A stretch of DNA of 64,000 nucleotides from Chloroflexi bacterium HGW-Chloroflexi-6. GTDB lineage: Bacteria > Chloroflexota > Anaerolineae > Anaerolineales > Villigracilaceae. The notes below the pieces were generated by a model. The model was not told the DNA's origin. It worked only from the letters and a program-made list of their open reading frames with translations, and ran no database searches. The DNA lies in the NCBI GenBank assembly GCA_002840685.1, contig PHBU01000003.1:62001-126000 (forward strand). Reading direction: 5' to 3'. Within the stretch, counting starts at the first letter, position 1. The number at the start of each line of letters is the position of its first letter. The translations under genes and the position numbers were made by a program. This document shows, one piece after another, positions 53,102-62,610 of this stretch.

Positions 53102-53983
53102 TTACCCCAGCCAGGATCTCAGCAATCCCTGGATCTCGGCCGGGATGAAATCCTGTTCGATGCCCTCGTAAACATCCCAGATTTCGTTATGGGTGACGGT
53201 TTCGCCGGGCTGCAAACGGGTCAGCGCCCCCAGGCTTTCGAGTTCGATGAACTGGTGATTGCAGTAGCTTTCGGTGTTGCATCCGCCATCGGGGAAGACC
53301 TCACCGGGCTGCGGGTCAAAGCGTTTGACGAAGAGCACCCCCTCGAGATAGTATCCCTGCCAGCCGGCCGGGTTGAAATAGCCGATTTTAACGGGAGGCA
53401 GGCTGGGGGTGGCGCGCAGCAGGATGAAGTCATCGCGCAGGATCAAGCGCGGGTCGTTCACTTTTGTATAGGGCCAGATCGAAATCTGACGGTTCGCCAG
53501 TAACCCGGCCGGGTCTGCGTTGCCGACCGGCTGCGGGAAGATGGCCGTGCCGCCCTGGCGGAACATGGTCAGCGCCCACGGGGCCAGTTCGACCGCCCAG
53601 GGGCCATCGTTGCGCAGCTCGTGCTGAAGAATAACCTGCGGGCGCTCCGGGTTCAGGCGGATCTCCATGCTTTTGGCAATGTGCGTCCACGCTTCGGCGG
53701 GTTGGTCGAAACGCAGCCCGTTCGGGATTTGTGTGGCCAGCGCGCCATCGTTATCGGGAATATACGTGCGCGGCATGGCTTCGGGTGAATGCCACAGGCG
53801 ATGCCCGCCGCGGAAGTAAAAGTCGCCGTAGGGGGTCGGGACGGGTTCGTTGCCCAGGTTGGCAAACATATTGAGCTTGCCAATCGGGTTAAAGCGCACG
53901 ATGCGCGGTGATGCGGCCAGGGTTTCAAGCCGCAGGAACTGGTTTTCGAGCACGAGGGTCGGCCAGCCGTTGAAATCTGTCAT
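53102..53983 (-). CDS. galactose-mutarotase-fold protein of unknown function
   Basis: A 293-residue soluble protein with a predicted super-beta-sandwich. The motifs RLWHSPEAMPRTYIPDN (61-77) and LQHELRNDGPWAVELAPWALTM resemble DUF4380-like aldose-epimerase-fold proteins, which bind carbohydrates. A Trp- and Pro-rich core and a Cys/His segment (GGCNTESYCNHQFIELE) near the C terminus follow. No signal is present. It may be an epimerase or sugar-binding enzyme; the catalytic residues cannot be assigned with confidence. The gene is isolated, flanked by two repeats or hairpins. Confidence 0.65.
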   Translation of the reverse strand: MTDFNGWPTLVLENQFLRLETLAASPRIVRFNPIGKLNMFANLGNEPVPTPYGDFYFRGGHRLWHSPEAMPRTYIPDNDGALATQIPNGLRFDQPAEAWTHIAKSMEIRLNPERPQVILQHELRNDGPWAVELAPWALTMFRQGGTAIFPQPVGNADPAGLLANRQISIWPYTKVNDPRLILRDDFILLRATPSLPPVKIGYFNPAGWQGYYLEGVLFVKRFDPQPGEVFPDGGCNTESYCNHQFIELESLGALTRLQPGETVTHNEIWDVYEGIEQDFIPAEIQGLLRSWLG

Positions 53984-54010
53984 GTTAGTCTCCGAAGTGA
54001 TTTTTTTGAG

Positions 54011-54108
54011 GGTTGAGTAGTTCCGAGTGTAACGAGGAACGTATCGAGACCCGGATGGGCTTGCTATTCAAGTCAGGTTTCGATATGCCGCTGCGCGGCT
54101 ACTCGACC
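54011..54108. repeat. 98-bp imperfect palindromic repeat
   Basis: GGTTGAGTAG (54011-54020) pairs with CTACTCGACC (54099-54108), and TATCGAGACC (54042-54051) with GGTTTCGATA (54076-54085), each with one G-U type mismatch. It fills the gap between the mutarotase-fold gene and the amidase gene. The form GGTTTCGATA..CTACTCGACC is that of a common dispersed non-coding repeat. Confidence 0.75.
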
Positions 54109-54150
54109 TTTTGGTTGAATTCGGGATAAATCTTTTTCACCAGTCTTATT

Positions 54151-55641
54151 TTAGTACCCCGCGGGGATTTTGTCGCGCCAGGGATGAGATTGTTCGAGCT
54201 GCCCGGCCAGGCGGAACAGGCTGGCTTCATCGCCGAATTTGCCGACGAAGTGCATGCCCACCGGCAGGCTGCCCTCCGTCCAGTGCAAGGGCACCGACAT
54301 GGCGGGCTGGCCGGTAACGTTGAAGACCGGCGTCCAGGGGATGAATTCAAAGGTTTGGGCGGCCAGGGGCTTGACAATGCCCAGCATTTTGAGCAGGCTG
54401 CCGCCGTTGATGCGTCCGAGCGCACTGATCAGCGCTTTTTCGGCCGGGGCGGGTTGCAGCGCGCCAATCGTCACTGGCGGCTGCGAAAGGACGGGGGTCA
54501 GGAGCATGTCATACGATTCAAAGAATTGCGAAACCTGGCGGGCCGACCTTTGCAAATAGCGCGAGGCGCTGGCGTATTCTTCGGCGCTCAAAACACCACC
54601 CAGCATGCCCAACCCGAACGAAGCCGGGTCGAAATCGTCGACCGAAACCTTCTTGCCGGCGGCGCGGGCGGCTTCCTCGATGTCGGCGCGCATTTCGGCG
54701 GCCAGGATCTTGACGAAAGCCAGTGAAAAGGCTTCGCCATCGACAAGCGGGGCATCTTCGACCAGCTCGTGTCCGAGTTCCTGCAGGAGTTTTACGCTGG
54801 ACTCAAGCCCTTTCAGCACTTCGGACGAGACGTTTTTGCCGAGCAGCGGTTTGCCGCTGAAGGCGATCCGCAATTTGCCCGCAGGCTGGCTGATCGCTTC
54901 GAGAAAACCGCCTGTCGTCGGGGCGGCATAGGGCGCGCCGATGTCGCTGCCCTGGGTGGCGTCCAGCATGGCGGCCGAGTCGCGCACCGAGCGGCTCAGG
55001 ATGTGCTCGATCGCGAATCCGTTCCAGGCCTCGCCGATCTCGGGACCGGTGGGGGTCCGCCCGCGGCTGGGTTTCAGCCCAAACAGCCCGCAAGCCGAAG
55101 CCGGGATACGGATCGAACCGCCGCCATCTCCGCCTGAAGCGAACGGGACCATGCGCGCCGCCACGGCTGCCGCTGAGCCTCCGCTCGAGCCGCCCGAAGT
55201 GCGGGATGTGTCCCACGGGTTGCGGGCCGGACCAAAGGTCAGCGACTCGGTGAAGGGAGTCAGGCCAAACTCGGGGGTGTTGGTTTTGCCCACAAAGATC
55301 ACCCCGGCTTTTTTCCAGCGCCGGACGAGTTCGCTATCCTGCCGGGCGGGGATATTTTTCCAAAGTTTGTTGCCGCTGCTGGTGGGGATGCCCTCGACGG
55401 TCGCGAGCAGGTCTTTGAGCAGCATCGGCACGCCCGCAAAAGGGCCATCAGCGAGGGGCTTTTTGGCGGTGTCACTGGCGGCTTCGTACATTTTGTAGAT
55501 AACGGCATTCAGCGCCGGGTTGTAACGTTCGATGCGCTCGATGGCGGCATCCACCAGTTCGAGGGGAGAAACCTGCTTTTGGCGCACCAGTTCGGCGAGG
55601 CCGACTCCATCATAGTTTGGATACTCATAAAACTGACTCAT
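54151..55641 (-). CDS. amidase-signature-family amidase
   Basis: A 496-residue amidase. The catalytic Ser-cisSer-Lys triad is visible: K76 in PMLLKDLLA, cis-Ser S152 in [12 protein letters not shown] and nucleophile S176 in [12 protein letters not shown]. Family length (450-500) and the [10 protein letters not shown] block agree. The enzyme hydrolyses a carboxamide; relatives include 6-aminohexanoate-cyclic-dimer hydrolase and other non-GatA amidases, and no gatB/gatC lies nearby, so it is not part of the Glu-tRNA amidotransferase. It is monocistronic and divergent from the sugar ABC operon. Confidence 0.92.
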   Translation of the reverse strand: MSQFYEYPNYDGVGLAELVRQKQVSPLELVDAAIERIERYNPALNAVIYKMYEAASDTAKKPLADGPFAGVPMLLKDLLATVEGIPTSSGNKLWKNIPARQDSELVRRWKKAGVIFVGKTNTPEFGLTPFTESLTFGPARNPWDTSRTSGGSSGGSAAAVAARMVPFASGGDGGGSIRIPASACGLFGLKPSRGRTPTGPEIGEAWNGFAIEHILSRSVRDSAAMLDATQGSDIGAPYAAPTTGGFLEAISQPAGKLRIAFSGKPLLGKNVSSEVLKGLESSVKLLQELGHELVEDAPLVDGEAFSLAFVKILAAEMRADIEEAARAAGKKVSVDDFDPASFGLGMLGGVLSAEEYASASRYLQRSARQVSQFFESYDMLLTPVLSQPPVTIGALQPAPAEKALISALGRINGGSLLKMLGIVKPLAAQTFEFIPWTPVFNVTGQPAMSVPLHWTEGSLPVGMHFVGKFGDEASLFRLAGQLEQSHPWRDKIPAGY

Positions 55642-55672
55642 GTCATGCTCCTTTGGTTACAGCGATTATATA

Positions 55673-55726
55673 TTGACAAACCAAAAAGTATCAAGTATTA
55701 TTGTTATCGATAACGTTATCGATAAC
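55673..55726 (+). promoter_or_regulatory. strong promoter with LacI-type operator for the sugar ABC operon
   Basis: A perfect -35 TTGACA (55673-55678), 17 bases, then TATTAT (55696-55701) make a near-consensus promoter. Directly after it, 55703-55726 is a perfect 24-bp palindrome consisting of GTTATCGATAAC twice, whose centre TAACGTTA is typical of LacI-family operators. A repressor bound there would cover the transcription start. The related operator at 60925-60946 suggests the LacI protein of this locus. Confidence 0.8.
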
Positions 55727-55821
55727 GAAAGCAAATCGACAGTCCTTCTCGCACGGAATTCCCGGCTGTTCTTGGCCGTGAAACACAAACCCTTCACCTA
55801 AGTACCAGAGAGGAAAAGATA

Positions 55822-56901
55822 ATGAAAACTAGATTCACCTTCGCAATGACGCTCGTATTGATTATCGCAGTATTTATGAGCGCCTGTGCACCGGCCGCCG
55901 CACCTGCCGATGATGTCAAGACCGTTGGCATTTCCATGCCCACCAAGACATCCACCCGTTGGATCTCTGATGGCGAGAGCATGGTAAAAGTCTTCGAAGA
56001 AATGGGTTACGCAACCGACCTGCAATTCGCCGATGATGACATCCCGAACCAGCTCGCCCAGATCGAAAACATGATCACCAAGGGTGTGGATGTTCTGGTT
56101 ATCGCTGCCATCGATGGCACAACCCTGTCTGACACACTTGCCAAAGCCAAAGAAGCCGGCATCCTCGTGATCGCTTATGATCGCCTGATCTCGAAGACCG
56201 AAAATGTCGATTACTACGCCACCTTCGATAACTTTGGTGTGGGCGTCATCATGGGCACCCAGATCGAAACCGGTCTGGACCTGAAGAATGCCGCTGGCCC
56301 CTTCAACATCGAACTGTTCGGTGGTTCCCCCGATGATACCAACGCCTTCTATTTCTATGATGGCGCCATGTCCGTCCTGCAACCCTACATCGACAGCGGC
56401 AAGCTGGTTGTCGTGAGCGGCCAGACCGGCATGGACAAAGTCTCGACCCTGCGCTGGGACGGTATCGTTGCCCAGGCCCGCATGGAAAACCTGCTGAGCG
56501 CTTACTACACCGACAAGCGCGTTGACGCTGTCCTGTCCCCCTATGATGGTTTGAGCATCGGTATCATCTCTGCCCTGAAGAGTGTTGGTTACGGCACCGC
56601 TGACCTGCCCATGCCCGTTGTGACCGGCCAGGATGCTGAAATCGCCTCCGTCAAGGCCATGATCGCTGGCGAACAGGCTTACACCGTCTTCAAAGACACC
56701 CGCGAGCTTGCCAAGCAGACCGCTGCGATGGTTGATGCTGCCCTGAAGGGTCAAGAAGTGCCCGTCAATGACACCAAGACCTATGACAATGGCGTCAAGA
56801 TCGTTCCTTCTTACCTGCTGACCCCATTCAGTGTCGACGTGACCAACTACGAGAAGTACCTGGTTGAGAGCGGCTACTACACCGCTGACCAGCTCAAGTA
56901 A
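55822..56901 (+). CDS. multiple-monosaccharide ABC transporter substrate-binding lipoprotein (ChvE-like)
   Basis: A 359-residue periplasmic-binding protein. The signal peptide ends in lipobox VFMSAC with Cys22. The mature part is a type I periplasmic fold ([29 protein letters not shown]) characteristic of ChvE, which binds several pentoses and hexoses such as xylose, arabinose and galactose. GAGAGGAAAAG precedes the ATG. It heads the operon with a LacI-controlled promoter; a terminator-like hairpin after its stop should favour it over the downstream genes. Confidence 0.92.
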   Translation: MKTRFTFAMTLVLIIAVFMSACAPAAAPADDVKTVGISMPTKTSTRWISDGESMVKVFEEMGYATDLQFADDDIPNQLAQIENMITKGVDVLVIAAIDGTTLSDTLAKAKEAGILVIAYDRLISKTENVDYYATFDNFGVGVIMGTQIETGLDLKNAAGPFNIELFGGSPDDTNAFYFYDGAMSVLQPYIDSGKLVVVSGQTGMDKVSTLRWDGIVAQARMENLLSAYYTDKRVDAVLSPYDGLSIGIISALKSVGYGTADLPMPVVTGQDAEIASVKAMIAGEQAYTVFKDTRELAKQTAAMVDAALKGQEVPVNDTKTYDNGVKIVPSYLLTPFSVDVTNYEKYLVESGYYTADQLK

Positions 56902-56912
56902 ATTGTTCTTGT

Positions 56913-56957
56913 AAGGGTGTGCGGGTGTATCATTTGCCCGTACACCCTTTCTTTTTT
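56913..56957 (+). terminator. attenuating terminator after the ChvE-like gene
   Basis: AAGGGTGTGCGGG (56913-56925) pairs with 56937-56949 with one G-U and is followed by TTTCTTTTTT. The ATPase gene starts 95 bases further on, so this is probably a partial terminator. Confidence 0.8.
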
Positions 56958-57051
56958 GGAACAGGTAGTTATAAACGAGAGTTTTTCATTGTAGAATAGA
57001 ACTCAAGCTGCACGCAACAATAACCTGACAGAAGTTAAGGAACCAAAGATT

Positions 57052-58590
57052 ATGTCAAATGTTATTTTGGAAATGCGTAATATCACAAAGACATTTCCGG
57101 GTGTCAAGGCGCTTGATAATGTTAATTTTAGTGTTAAGCAAGGCGAGATCCACGCTCTGGTCGGGGAAAACGGGGCTGGAAAATCGACGCTGATGAAGGT
57201 ATTGAGTGGTGTTTATCCCTATGGCTCTTATAGCGGCGAAATTTATTTTCAGGGAAAAGAATGCCGTTTTCGAGACATTACCGAGTCAGAAGAAGTTGGT
57301 CTTGTAATTATTCATCAGGAACTTGCACTTATTCCATTTCTTTCGATTACCGAAAACCTGTTTTTGGGCAATGAACGCGCCAAAAATGGGATCATTGACT
57401 GGAACGAGGCCATCTCGAAGGCCAAAGAATTATTAGACAAGGTCGGTTTGCACGAATCGCCGAATACCTTGATTACCGATATGGGTGTTGGCAAACAGCA
57501 ATTGGTTGAAATTGCCAAAGCCCTGGCCAAAAAAGTACAACTGCTAATTCTGGATGAACCGACCGCTTCGCTGAATGAAAGCGACAGCGAGAAACTGCTC
57601 CAACTGCTGCGACAGTTCAAAGAGCACGGCATTTCATCCATTTTGATTTCCCATAAACTCAGCGAAGTCTCTAAAATCGCCGATTCGATCACGATCCTGC
57701 GTGATGGGGCCACGATCGAAACCCTGGATTGCCAACAAGACGAGATCACCGAAGACCGCATTATTCGTGGCATGGTTGGGCGTGATCTGACCCATCGTTT
57801 TCCACCTCGCGACTCAAAAATCGGAGATGTGATCTTCGAGGTGCGTGATTGGAATGTTTACCACCCGATCCACGAAGATCGCAAAGTGAGCAGCAATGTC
57901 AATATTAGCGTTCGAAAAGGTGAAGTGGTTGGCATTTCGGGTTTGATGGGCGCTGGCCGCACTGAATTGGCAATGAGCATTTTTGGCCGCGCGTATGGCA
58001 CACGCATTAGCGGCAAAGCCTATAAATATGGCAAAGAAGTTGACATCAGCACCATCGACAAGGCAATTGCCAATGGCATTGTTTATGCGACTGAAGACCG
58101 CAAGGTATATGGGCTGGTTCTGATCGAAGCAATCAAGGATAATATTACCCTGGCCAATCTGGGCGCGATTTCACAGGGCGGCGTGGTCAATGAACCAAAA
58201 GAAATGAAAGCCACCACTGAATATCGTGAAAAGCTCAATATCAAATGCTCCAGCATTTTGCAGCAAACACTTAATCTCTCTGGCGGCAATCAGCAAAAAG
58301 TGGTTCTCAGTAAATGGCTGTTTGCCGAACCCGAGATTTTGATTTTGGATGAGCCTACGCGAGGCATCGATGTTGGCGCGAAGTATGAAATCTACACCAT
58401 CATCAACCGCCTGGCCGATGAAGGCAAGGGCATTATTCTGGTTTCCTCGGAACTGCCTGAAATTTTGGGGGTTTGCGACCGCATTTATGTCATGCGAGAT
58501 GGAAAAGTCGTTGGCGAAATGCCGGCAAAAGAAGCGTCACAGGAATCGATTATGAAGTGCATCATGACACAACAAGAGGTGATTGAATAA
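57052..58590 (+). CDS. multiple-monosaccharide ABC transporter ATP-binding protein (GguA/MmsA-like)
   Basis: A 512-residue protein with two fused ATPase domains. The first has Walker [10 protein letters not shown] at 38-46, signature [15 protein letters not shown] and Walker [12 protein letters not shown]. The second (about 260-500) has a degenerate Walker A (GLMGAGRTE) but an intact [15 protein letters not shown] signature and [11 protein letters not shown], as in the RbsA/XylG class where only one site is canonical. It lies between the binding protein and the permease and overlaps the latter by one base (TAATG). Confidence 0.94.
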   Translation: MSNVILEMRNITKTFPGVKALDNVNFSVKQGEIHALVGENGAGKSTLMKVLSGVYPYGSYSGEIYFQGKECRFRDITESEEVGLVIIHQELALIPFLSITENLFLGNERAKNGIIDWNEAISKAKELLDKVGLHESPNTLITDMGVGKQQLVEIAKALAKKVQLLILDEPTASLNESDSEKLLQLLRQFKEHGISSILISHKLSEVSKIADSITILRDGATIETLDCQQDEITEDRIIRGMVGRDLTHRFPPRDSKIGDVIFEVRDWNVYHPIHEDRKVSSNVNISVRKGEVVGISGLMGAGRTELAMSIFGRAYGTRISGKAYKYGKEVDISTIDKAIANGIVYATEDRKVYGLVLIEAIKDNITLANLGAISQGGVVNEPKEMKATTEYREKLNIKCSSILQQTLNLSGGNQQKVVLSKWLFAEPEILILDEPTRGIDVGAKYEIYTIINRLADEGKGIILVSSELPEILGVCDRIYVMRDGKVVGEMPAKEASQESIMKCIMTQQEVIE

Positions 58591-59750
58591 TGAAAACCCT
58601 GACAGCCCTTTTCAAAAGCAATATCCGTGAATACGGCATGTTGCTTGCGCTTGTCATCATCATGATTTTCTTTCAGTTTGCCACCCAGGGCATTCTGATG
58701 AAACCGGTCAATATCACCAACCTGGTTTTGCAGAATAGTTACATTATTGTCATGGCGCTGGGAATGCTGCTGATCATTGTCGCTGGCTGGATCGATCTTT
58801 CGGTTGGCTCGGTGGCTGCTTTTGTCGGCGCGATCGCGGCGGTGCTGATGGTCAAGCTGGACATCCACTGGAGCGTTACGATGCTGATCTCCCTGCTGAT
58901 CGGCGCCCTGGTTGGGGCCTGGCAGGGCTATTGGGTTGCTTATGTCAAAATCCCGGCTTTTATCGTGACCCTGGCGGGCATGTTGATTTTTCGCGGTCTG
59001 ACCCTGCTTATTTTGCAGGGCGAAGCGGTTGGGCCTTTCCCGATCCCTTTCCAGAGGTTGAGCACAGGCTTCATCCCCGATTTTTTCAACTTTGAAGGCT
59101 TTCACATCACAACCATGTTGATCGGGATCCTGCTTTCGCTGTTCTTGATCGTGATGGATTTCCGTTCCCGGCAAAACCAGCAAAGATACGGGTTTGAAGT
59201 AACCCCGTTCTATTTCTTTGTTGCAAAAAACGTTGTCATTACATCTGCCGTCAGTGGATTGTGTTATTTGATGGCTTCTTACAAGGGACTTCCGAACGTG
59301 TTGATCGTCCTGGCAGTGTTGATTGCGCTCTTTTCTTTCATCACCAGCCAGACCACGATTGGCCGCCGCATCTACGCCATGGGTGGCAATGAAAAAGCCG
59401 CCCGGCTTTCAGGCGTCAATACACCCCGCTTGCTTTTCCTGACCTTCGTCAACATGGGTGTTCTTTCAGCCCTGGCCGGGATGATCGTCGCGGCCCGCTT
59501 GAATACCGCCACGCCCAAAGCCGGTGTTGGTTTTGAACTGGATGTTATCGCAGCCTGCTTTATCGGTGGCGCCTCGGCCAGCGGTGGTATCGGCACGATC
59601 ATCGGCGCGGTGGTTGGCGCCTTCGTGATCGGTGTCATGAACAATGGCATGTCCATTCTTGGTATTGGCATCGACTGGCAGCAGGCTATCAAAGGTTTCG
59701 TTTTGTTGATGGCAGTCTTCTTCGATGTCTACAATAAAAACAAGAGTTAA
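58590..59750 (+). CDS. multiple-monosaccharide ABC transporter permease (GguB/MmsB-like)
   Basis: A 386-residue permease of the ribose/xylose class with about ten helices. The GWIDLSVGSVAAFVGAIAA motif (about 65-85), NEKAARLSGVNTPR and GGASASGGIGTIIGAVVGAFVIGVMNNG are standard for the BPD_transp_2 family. A longer loop with charged residues after residue 180 (VMDFRSRQNQQRYGFEV) is typical of GguB. Its ATG overlaps the ATPase stop by one base. A terminator follows at 59778. Confidence 0.94.
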   Translation: MKTLTALFKSNIREYGMLLALVIIMIFFQFATQGILMKPVNITNLVLQNSYIIVMALGMLLIIVAGWIDLSVGSVAAFVGAIAAVLMVKLDIHWSVTMLISLLIGALVGAWQGYWVAYVKIPAFIVTLAGMLIFRGLTLLILQGEAVGPFPIPFQRLSTGFIPDFFNFEGFHITTMLIGILLSLFLIVMDFRSRQNQQRYGFEVTPFYFFVAKNVVITSAVSGLCYLMASYKGLPNVLIVLAVLIALFSFITSQTTIGRRIYAMGGNEKAARLSGVNTPRLLFLTFVNMGVLSALAGMIVAARLNTATPKAGVGFELDVIAACFIGGASASGGIGTIIGAVVGAFVIGVMNNGMSILGIGIDWQQAIKGFVLLMAVFFDVYNKNKS

Positions 59751-59777
59751 TTCCTACGCTTCTTCCCTCCTTGAAAA

Positions 59778-59806
59778 GACGGCTCCCGCCAAAAGCGGGA
59801 GCCGTC
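59778..59806. terminator. bidirectional hairpin terminator between permease and lacI
   Basis: GACGGCTCCCGC (59778-59789) pairs perfectly with 59795-59806 with loop CAAAA. The minus strand ends in TTTTC, which suits the convergent lacI gene better than the permease. Confidence 0.8.
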
Positions 59807-59835
59807 AAGGTTTTAAGGCCGAAGGCAAAATTATG

Positions 59836-60858
59836 CTAGGGGGTGCTGGCGCGTATGATCAATTCAGTTGGCAGGGTGACGACATTCTCCGGTTCGGTAT
59901 GCCCTTCGATCTGTTCCAGCAGGGTTTTGACTGCCAGGATGCCCAACTCTCTTAATGGGTTGGTGATTGTCGTCAGGGCCGGATGAAAATAAGCCGATTC
60001 GGTCAGATCATCGAAACCGACAATGGCCATATCTTGCGGAACACGGATTCCGTTGTTGTGGCAGTAGTGCAGTGCGCCAAGCGCCATCTGATCGTTGCTG
60101 ACAAAAATAGCGTTCATCGTCGGATATTTCTGCAGCAACTCTGCAAAAGCTGACTCGCCGCTGGCAGAAGACCAGTTGCCCATCGACCATTTATTGGCGG
60201 TGACATCGACCCCCACACTTTTGAGCGCATCTTCCCAGCCCTGTTTACGCTGACGGGCTTCCAGCCACTCGAGCGGACCAGCGATCAGCCCGATGTGCCG
60301 CCGTCCGGTCGAAAGCAGGTGTTCGACTGCCTTGCGCGCGCCGCCGTAATTGTCGATGCCGATGGTGGTGTAATTGGGGTTGGGCTGACACTTTAAGAAA
60401 ATGATCGGCGGACGCGAAGCCGGCAATTGAGACTGGACAATTTTAACGTTTTCGTTCAGCTCAGGCGCGGCGAAGATGATGCCCTCCACCTGGTGCGCCA
60501 TCAGTGATTCGATGACCGGCACAATGTTGGGCGTGTCAAAACGCGGCAGTTCTTCCACGAACAGGGCATAGCCTGTTTGCTCGCATTCTTCTGTGATGCC
60601 GTTCAGGATCAGCGAAATCCCTACATATCTCAGGCCAGACAGGATCACTCCCAGGGTGTAACTGCGCTGCTGCACCAGGCTGCGCGCCAGGGCAGAGGGT
60701 TTGTAGCCCATCTCGGCAATTGCATTTTCGACGAGTTCACGTGTTTCAGGCGAAACATCGGGGCGTTTGTTGATGACCCGCGAAATGGTCTGGGTGGAGA
60801 CGTTGCACATCCGCGCAATATCTTTGATGGTGATTTTCTGGATGCGTTGCTTTGGCAT
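59836..60858 (-). CDS. LacI-family transcriptional regulator
   Basis: A 340-residue repressor. The N-terminal helix-turn-helix (ITIKDIARMCNVSTQTISRVINKRPDVSPETREL, 9-42) carries the hinge helix, and a type I periplasmic-binding-like ligand domain follows (YTLGVILSGLRYVGISLILNGITEECEQTGYAL). It is divergent from the catabolic genes and convergent with the ABC permease. Near-matching operators occur at the ABC promoter and at its own divergent promoter, so it probably represses both and itself, with a sugar as inducer. Confidence 0.93.
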   Translation of the reverse strand: MPKQRIQKITIKDIARMCNVSTQTISRVINKRPDVSPETRELVENAIAEMGYKPSALARSLVQQRSYTLGVILSGLRYVGISLILNGITEECEQTGYALFVEELPRFDTPNIVPVIESLMAHQVEGIIFAAPELNENVKIVQSQLPASRPPIIFLKCQPNPNYTTIGIDNYGGARKAVEHLLSTGRRHIGLIAGPLEWLEARQRKQGWEDALKSVGVDVTANKWSMGNWSSASGESAFAELLQKYPTMNAIFVSNDQMALGALHYCHNNGIRVPQDMAIVGFDDLTESAYFHPALTTITNPLRELGILAVKTLLEQIEGHTEPENVVTLPTELIIRASTP

Positions 60859-60886
60859 GGTTTGATTCCCGGGAATGAATTTTATC

Positions 60887-60948
60887 TTGTAATTTCTATT
60901 ATACCTTTGTTATAATAATATGTGAACGATAACGGTAACGATAACGTA
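60887..60948. promoter_or_regulatory. divergent promoters and operator array between lacI and the catabolic genes
   Basis: Rightward: TTGTAA (60887-60892), 18 bases, TATAAT (60911-60916). Leftward (lacI): TTCACA (60926-60921 on the minus strand), 17 bases, TATAAT (60903-60898). Four successive hexamers AACGAT AACGGT AACGAT AACGTA fill 60925-60948. They overlap the lacI -35 and lie just after the rightward -10. The AACGnT core is the same as in the operator at 55703-55726. Confidence 0.75.
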
Positions 60949-60974
60949 CAATTCAGCACCATACAGGGAAGCTC

Positions 60975-61442
60975 ATGGAAGACGTTTTAACGAAATTATT
61001 GCAGGAAGAACAGGAACTTCAGTTTGCGAAGTTTAACGAACTGACCGCCTGGAAACTCGGCAGCCTGCTGGTCGAATTGGCGACAGACAAAGGCCTTGCG
61101 GTCACGATCGATATTACGCGTGGCGAGCACCAACTTTTTCATGCCAGCCTGCCGGGCACCTCGGCCGACAACGATGAGTGGATCAAGCGCAAGGTCCGGT
61201 TGGTTTACCGCTTTGGGCACAGCTCGTTTTATATGGGGCAACTCTTAAAAAGCAAAGGCAAGCGCATCGAAGATTCCTATTTGATCCCCGAAAATCTATA
61301 TGCCCCGCACGGTGGCTGCTTTCCGGTCATCGTCAAAGGCACGGGCATGGTTGGCACCGTTACAGTTTCGGGGCTGCCGCAGGAAGAAGACCATAAACTG
61401 GTTGTTCAGGCGATCCGAGAATTTTTGGCAAAGGAGCAATAA
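60975..61442 (+). CDS. UPF0303/HbpS-like protein
   Basis: A 155-residue protein of the GlcG/HbpS superfamily (PF03928), UPF0303 group. Segments TAWKLGSLLVELATDKGLAVTIDI, HASLPGTSADNDEWIKRKVRLVYRFGHSSFYMG and GCFPVIVKGTGMVGTVTVSGLPQEEDHKLVVQAI are characteristic. Relatives bind haem or cobalamin or act in glycolate and sugar operons with unclear roles. It opens the LacI-controlled catabolic operon, 26 bases after the operator array, and 1 base before the next gene. No catalytic role can be stated. Confidence 0.85.
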   Translation: MEDVLTKLLQEEQELQFAKFNELTAWKLGSLLVELATDKGLAVTIDITRGEHQLFHASLPGTSADNDEWIKRKVRLVYRFGHSSFYMGQLLKSKGKRIEDSYLIPENLYAPHGGCFPVIVKGTGMVGTVTVSGLPQEEDHKLVVQAIREFLAKEQ

Positions 61443-61443
61443 G

Positions 61444-62610
61444 ATGGCACTCAACCCTGTCATATCCATTTTGGGGCGCAGGCTGCGTCTGGCAGTCATC
61501 GGCGGCGGGCCAGGTTCTTTTATCGGCGCGATGCACCGCCAGGCGGCCCGCCTGGATGATCGTTACGAGATTGTCAGTGGAATCTTTTCTTCCGATCCCG
61601 ATAAATCGAAAAAAGCCGGGCTGGAACTGGGCTTTCCTGCCGAACGCCTGTATTCCAGCGTAACCGAAATGCTCGAGGCTGAGGCCGCCCGCGCGGATGG
61701 CGCGGAGGTGGTCTCCATCATGACCCCGAATGACAGCCATTTTGAGTATGCCATGGCCGCGCTTGAACGCGGATTCGATGTCATCTGCGACAAACCGATG
61801 ACCAATACCCGCCAGGAAGCGGAGTTGCTGTACAAAAAGGTGCAGGAGACCGGCTTGATCTTCTGCCTGACCCATAATTACACCGGTTACCCGATGGTGC
61901 GACAGGCCAAGGCGATGGTTGAAGATGGCCAATTGGGTACGATCCGTTTGGTGCAGGTTGAGTACGTTCAGGGCGGCAAAGCGGATGAAGAAAAAGTATT
62001 CTCGCCGGATAACTGGAAATTTGACCCGGTGCGCGGCGGCCCTTCGCGGGTGATGGGCGATATCGGAACCCACGCTCACAACCTGACGCGTTTCATCACC
62101 GGTCTGGAAGTGTCGGAAGTCGCCGCCGAGATCGGGGCGATCGTCCCCGGACGGCTGATCCACGATTATGCCGGTGCGCTGCTGCGCTTTGACAACGGCG
62201 CCCGTGGAAATTTCTGGGTGACCCAGGCTGCCGCGGGTGTGGAAAACTGCCTGCGGATCCGTGTCAGCGGCACCAAGGGCAGCCTGGAATGGATGCAGGA
62301 ATTCCCCCAGGCCCTGACCTTCAAGCCCCTGCGCGGCCCATCACAAAACCGGACGCCGAACGGCCCCGAAACGCTGCCCCTGGCGGCGCGTTCCAGCCGG
62401 ATCGTGGCCGGTCATCCCGAAGGATTCCACGAAGGGTTTGCCAACCTGTATTCTGACGCGGCCGAGGCGATTGCCGCCCGCCGGGCGGGCCAGGAACCCG
62501 ATCCGCTGGCGTTGTATTTCCCGAATGCCTGGGATGGGCTGCTGGGTGTGCGCTTTGTGGACAGCGTGATCGAGTCGAGCCATGCGAACGGGCAGTGGGT
62601 GAAATGCTAA
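61444..62610 (+). CDS. Gfo/Idh/MocA-family oxidoreductase
   Basis: A 388-residue NAD(P)-dependent dehydrogenase. The Rossmann motif is LAVIGGGPGSFIGAMH (about 16-31) and the family EKP signature appears as CDKPMTNTRQEAELL (about 118). The C-terminal alpha/beta domain holds DIGTHAHNLTRFITG, whose D/H residues form the substrate site. Members oxidise sugars, inositols or sugar acids. AAAGGAG precedes the ATG at 61444; the earlier frame to 61300 overlaps the UPF0303 gene. Position in a sugar operon points to a keto-sugar step. Confidence 0.92.
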   Translation: MALNPVISILGRRLRLAVIGGGPGSFIGAMHRQAARLDDRYEIVSGIFSSDPDKSKKAGLELGFPAERLYSSVTEMLEAEAARADGAEVVSIMTPNDSHFEYAMAALERGFDVICDKPMTNTRQEAELLYKKVQETGLIFCLTHNYTGYPMVRQAKAMVEDGQLGTIRLVQVEYVQGGKADEEKVFSPDNWKFDPVRGGPSRVMGDIGTHAHNLTRFITGLEVSEVAAEIGAIVPGRLIHDYAGALLRFDNGARGNFWVTQAAAGVENCLRIRVSGTKGSLEWMQEFPQALTFKPLRGPSQNRTPNGPETLPLAARSSRIVAGHPEGFHEGFANLYSDAAEAIAARRAGQEPDPLALYFPNAWDGLLGVRFVDSVIESSHANGQWVKC

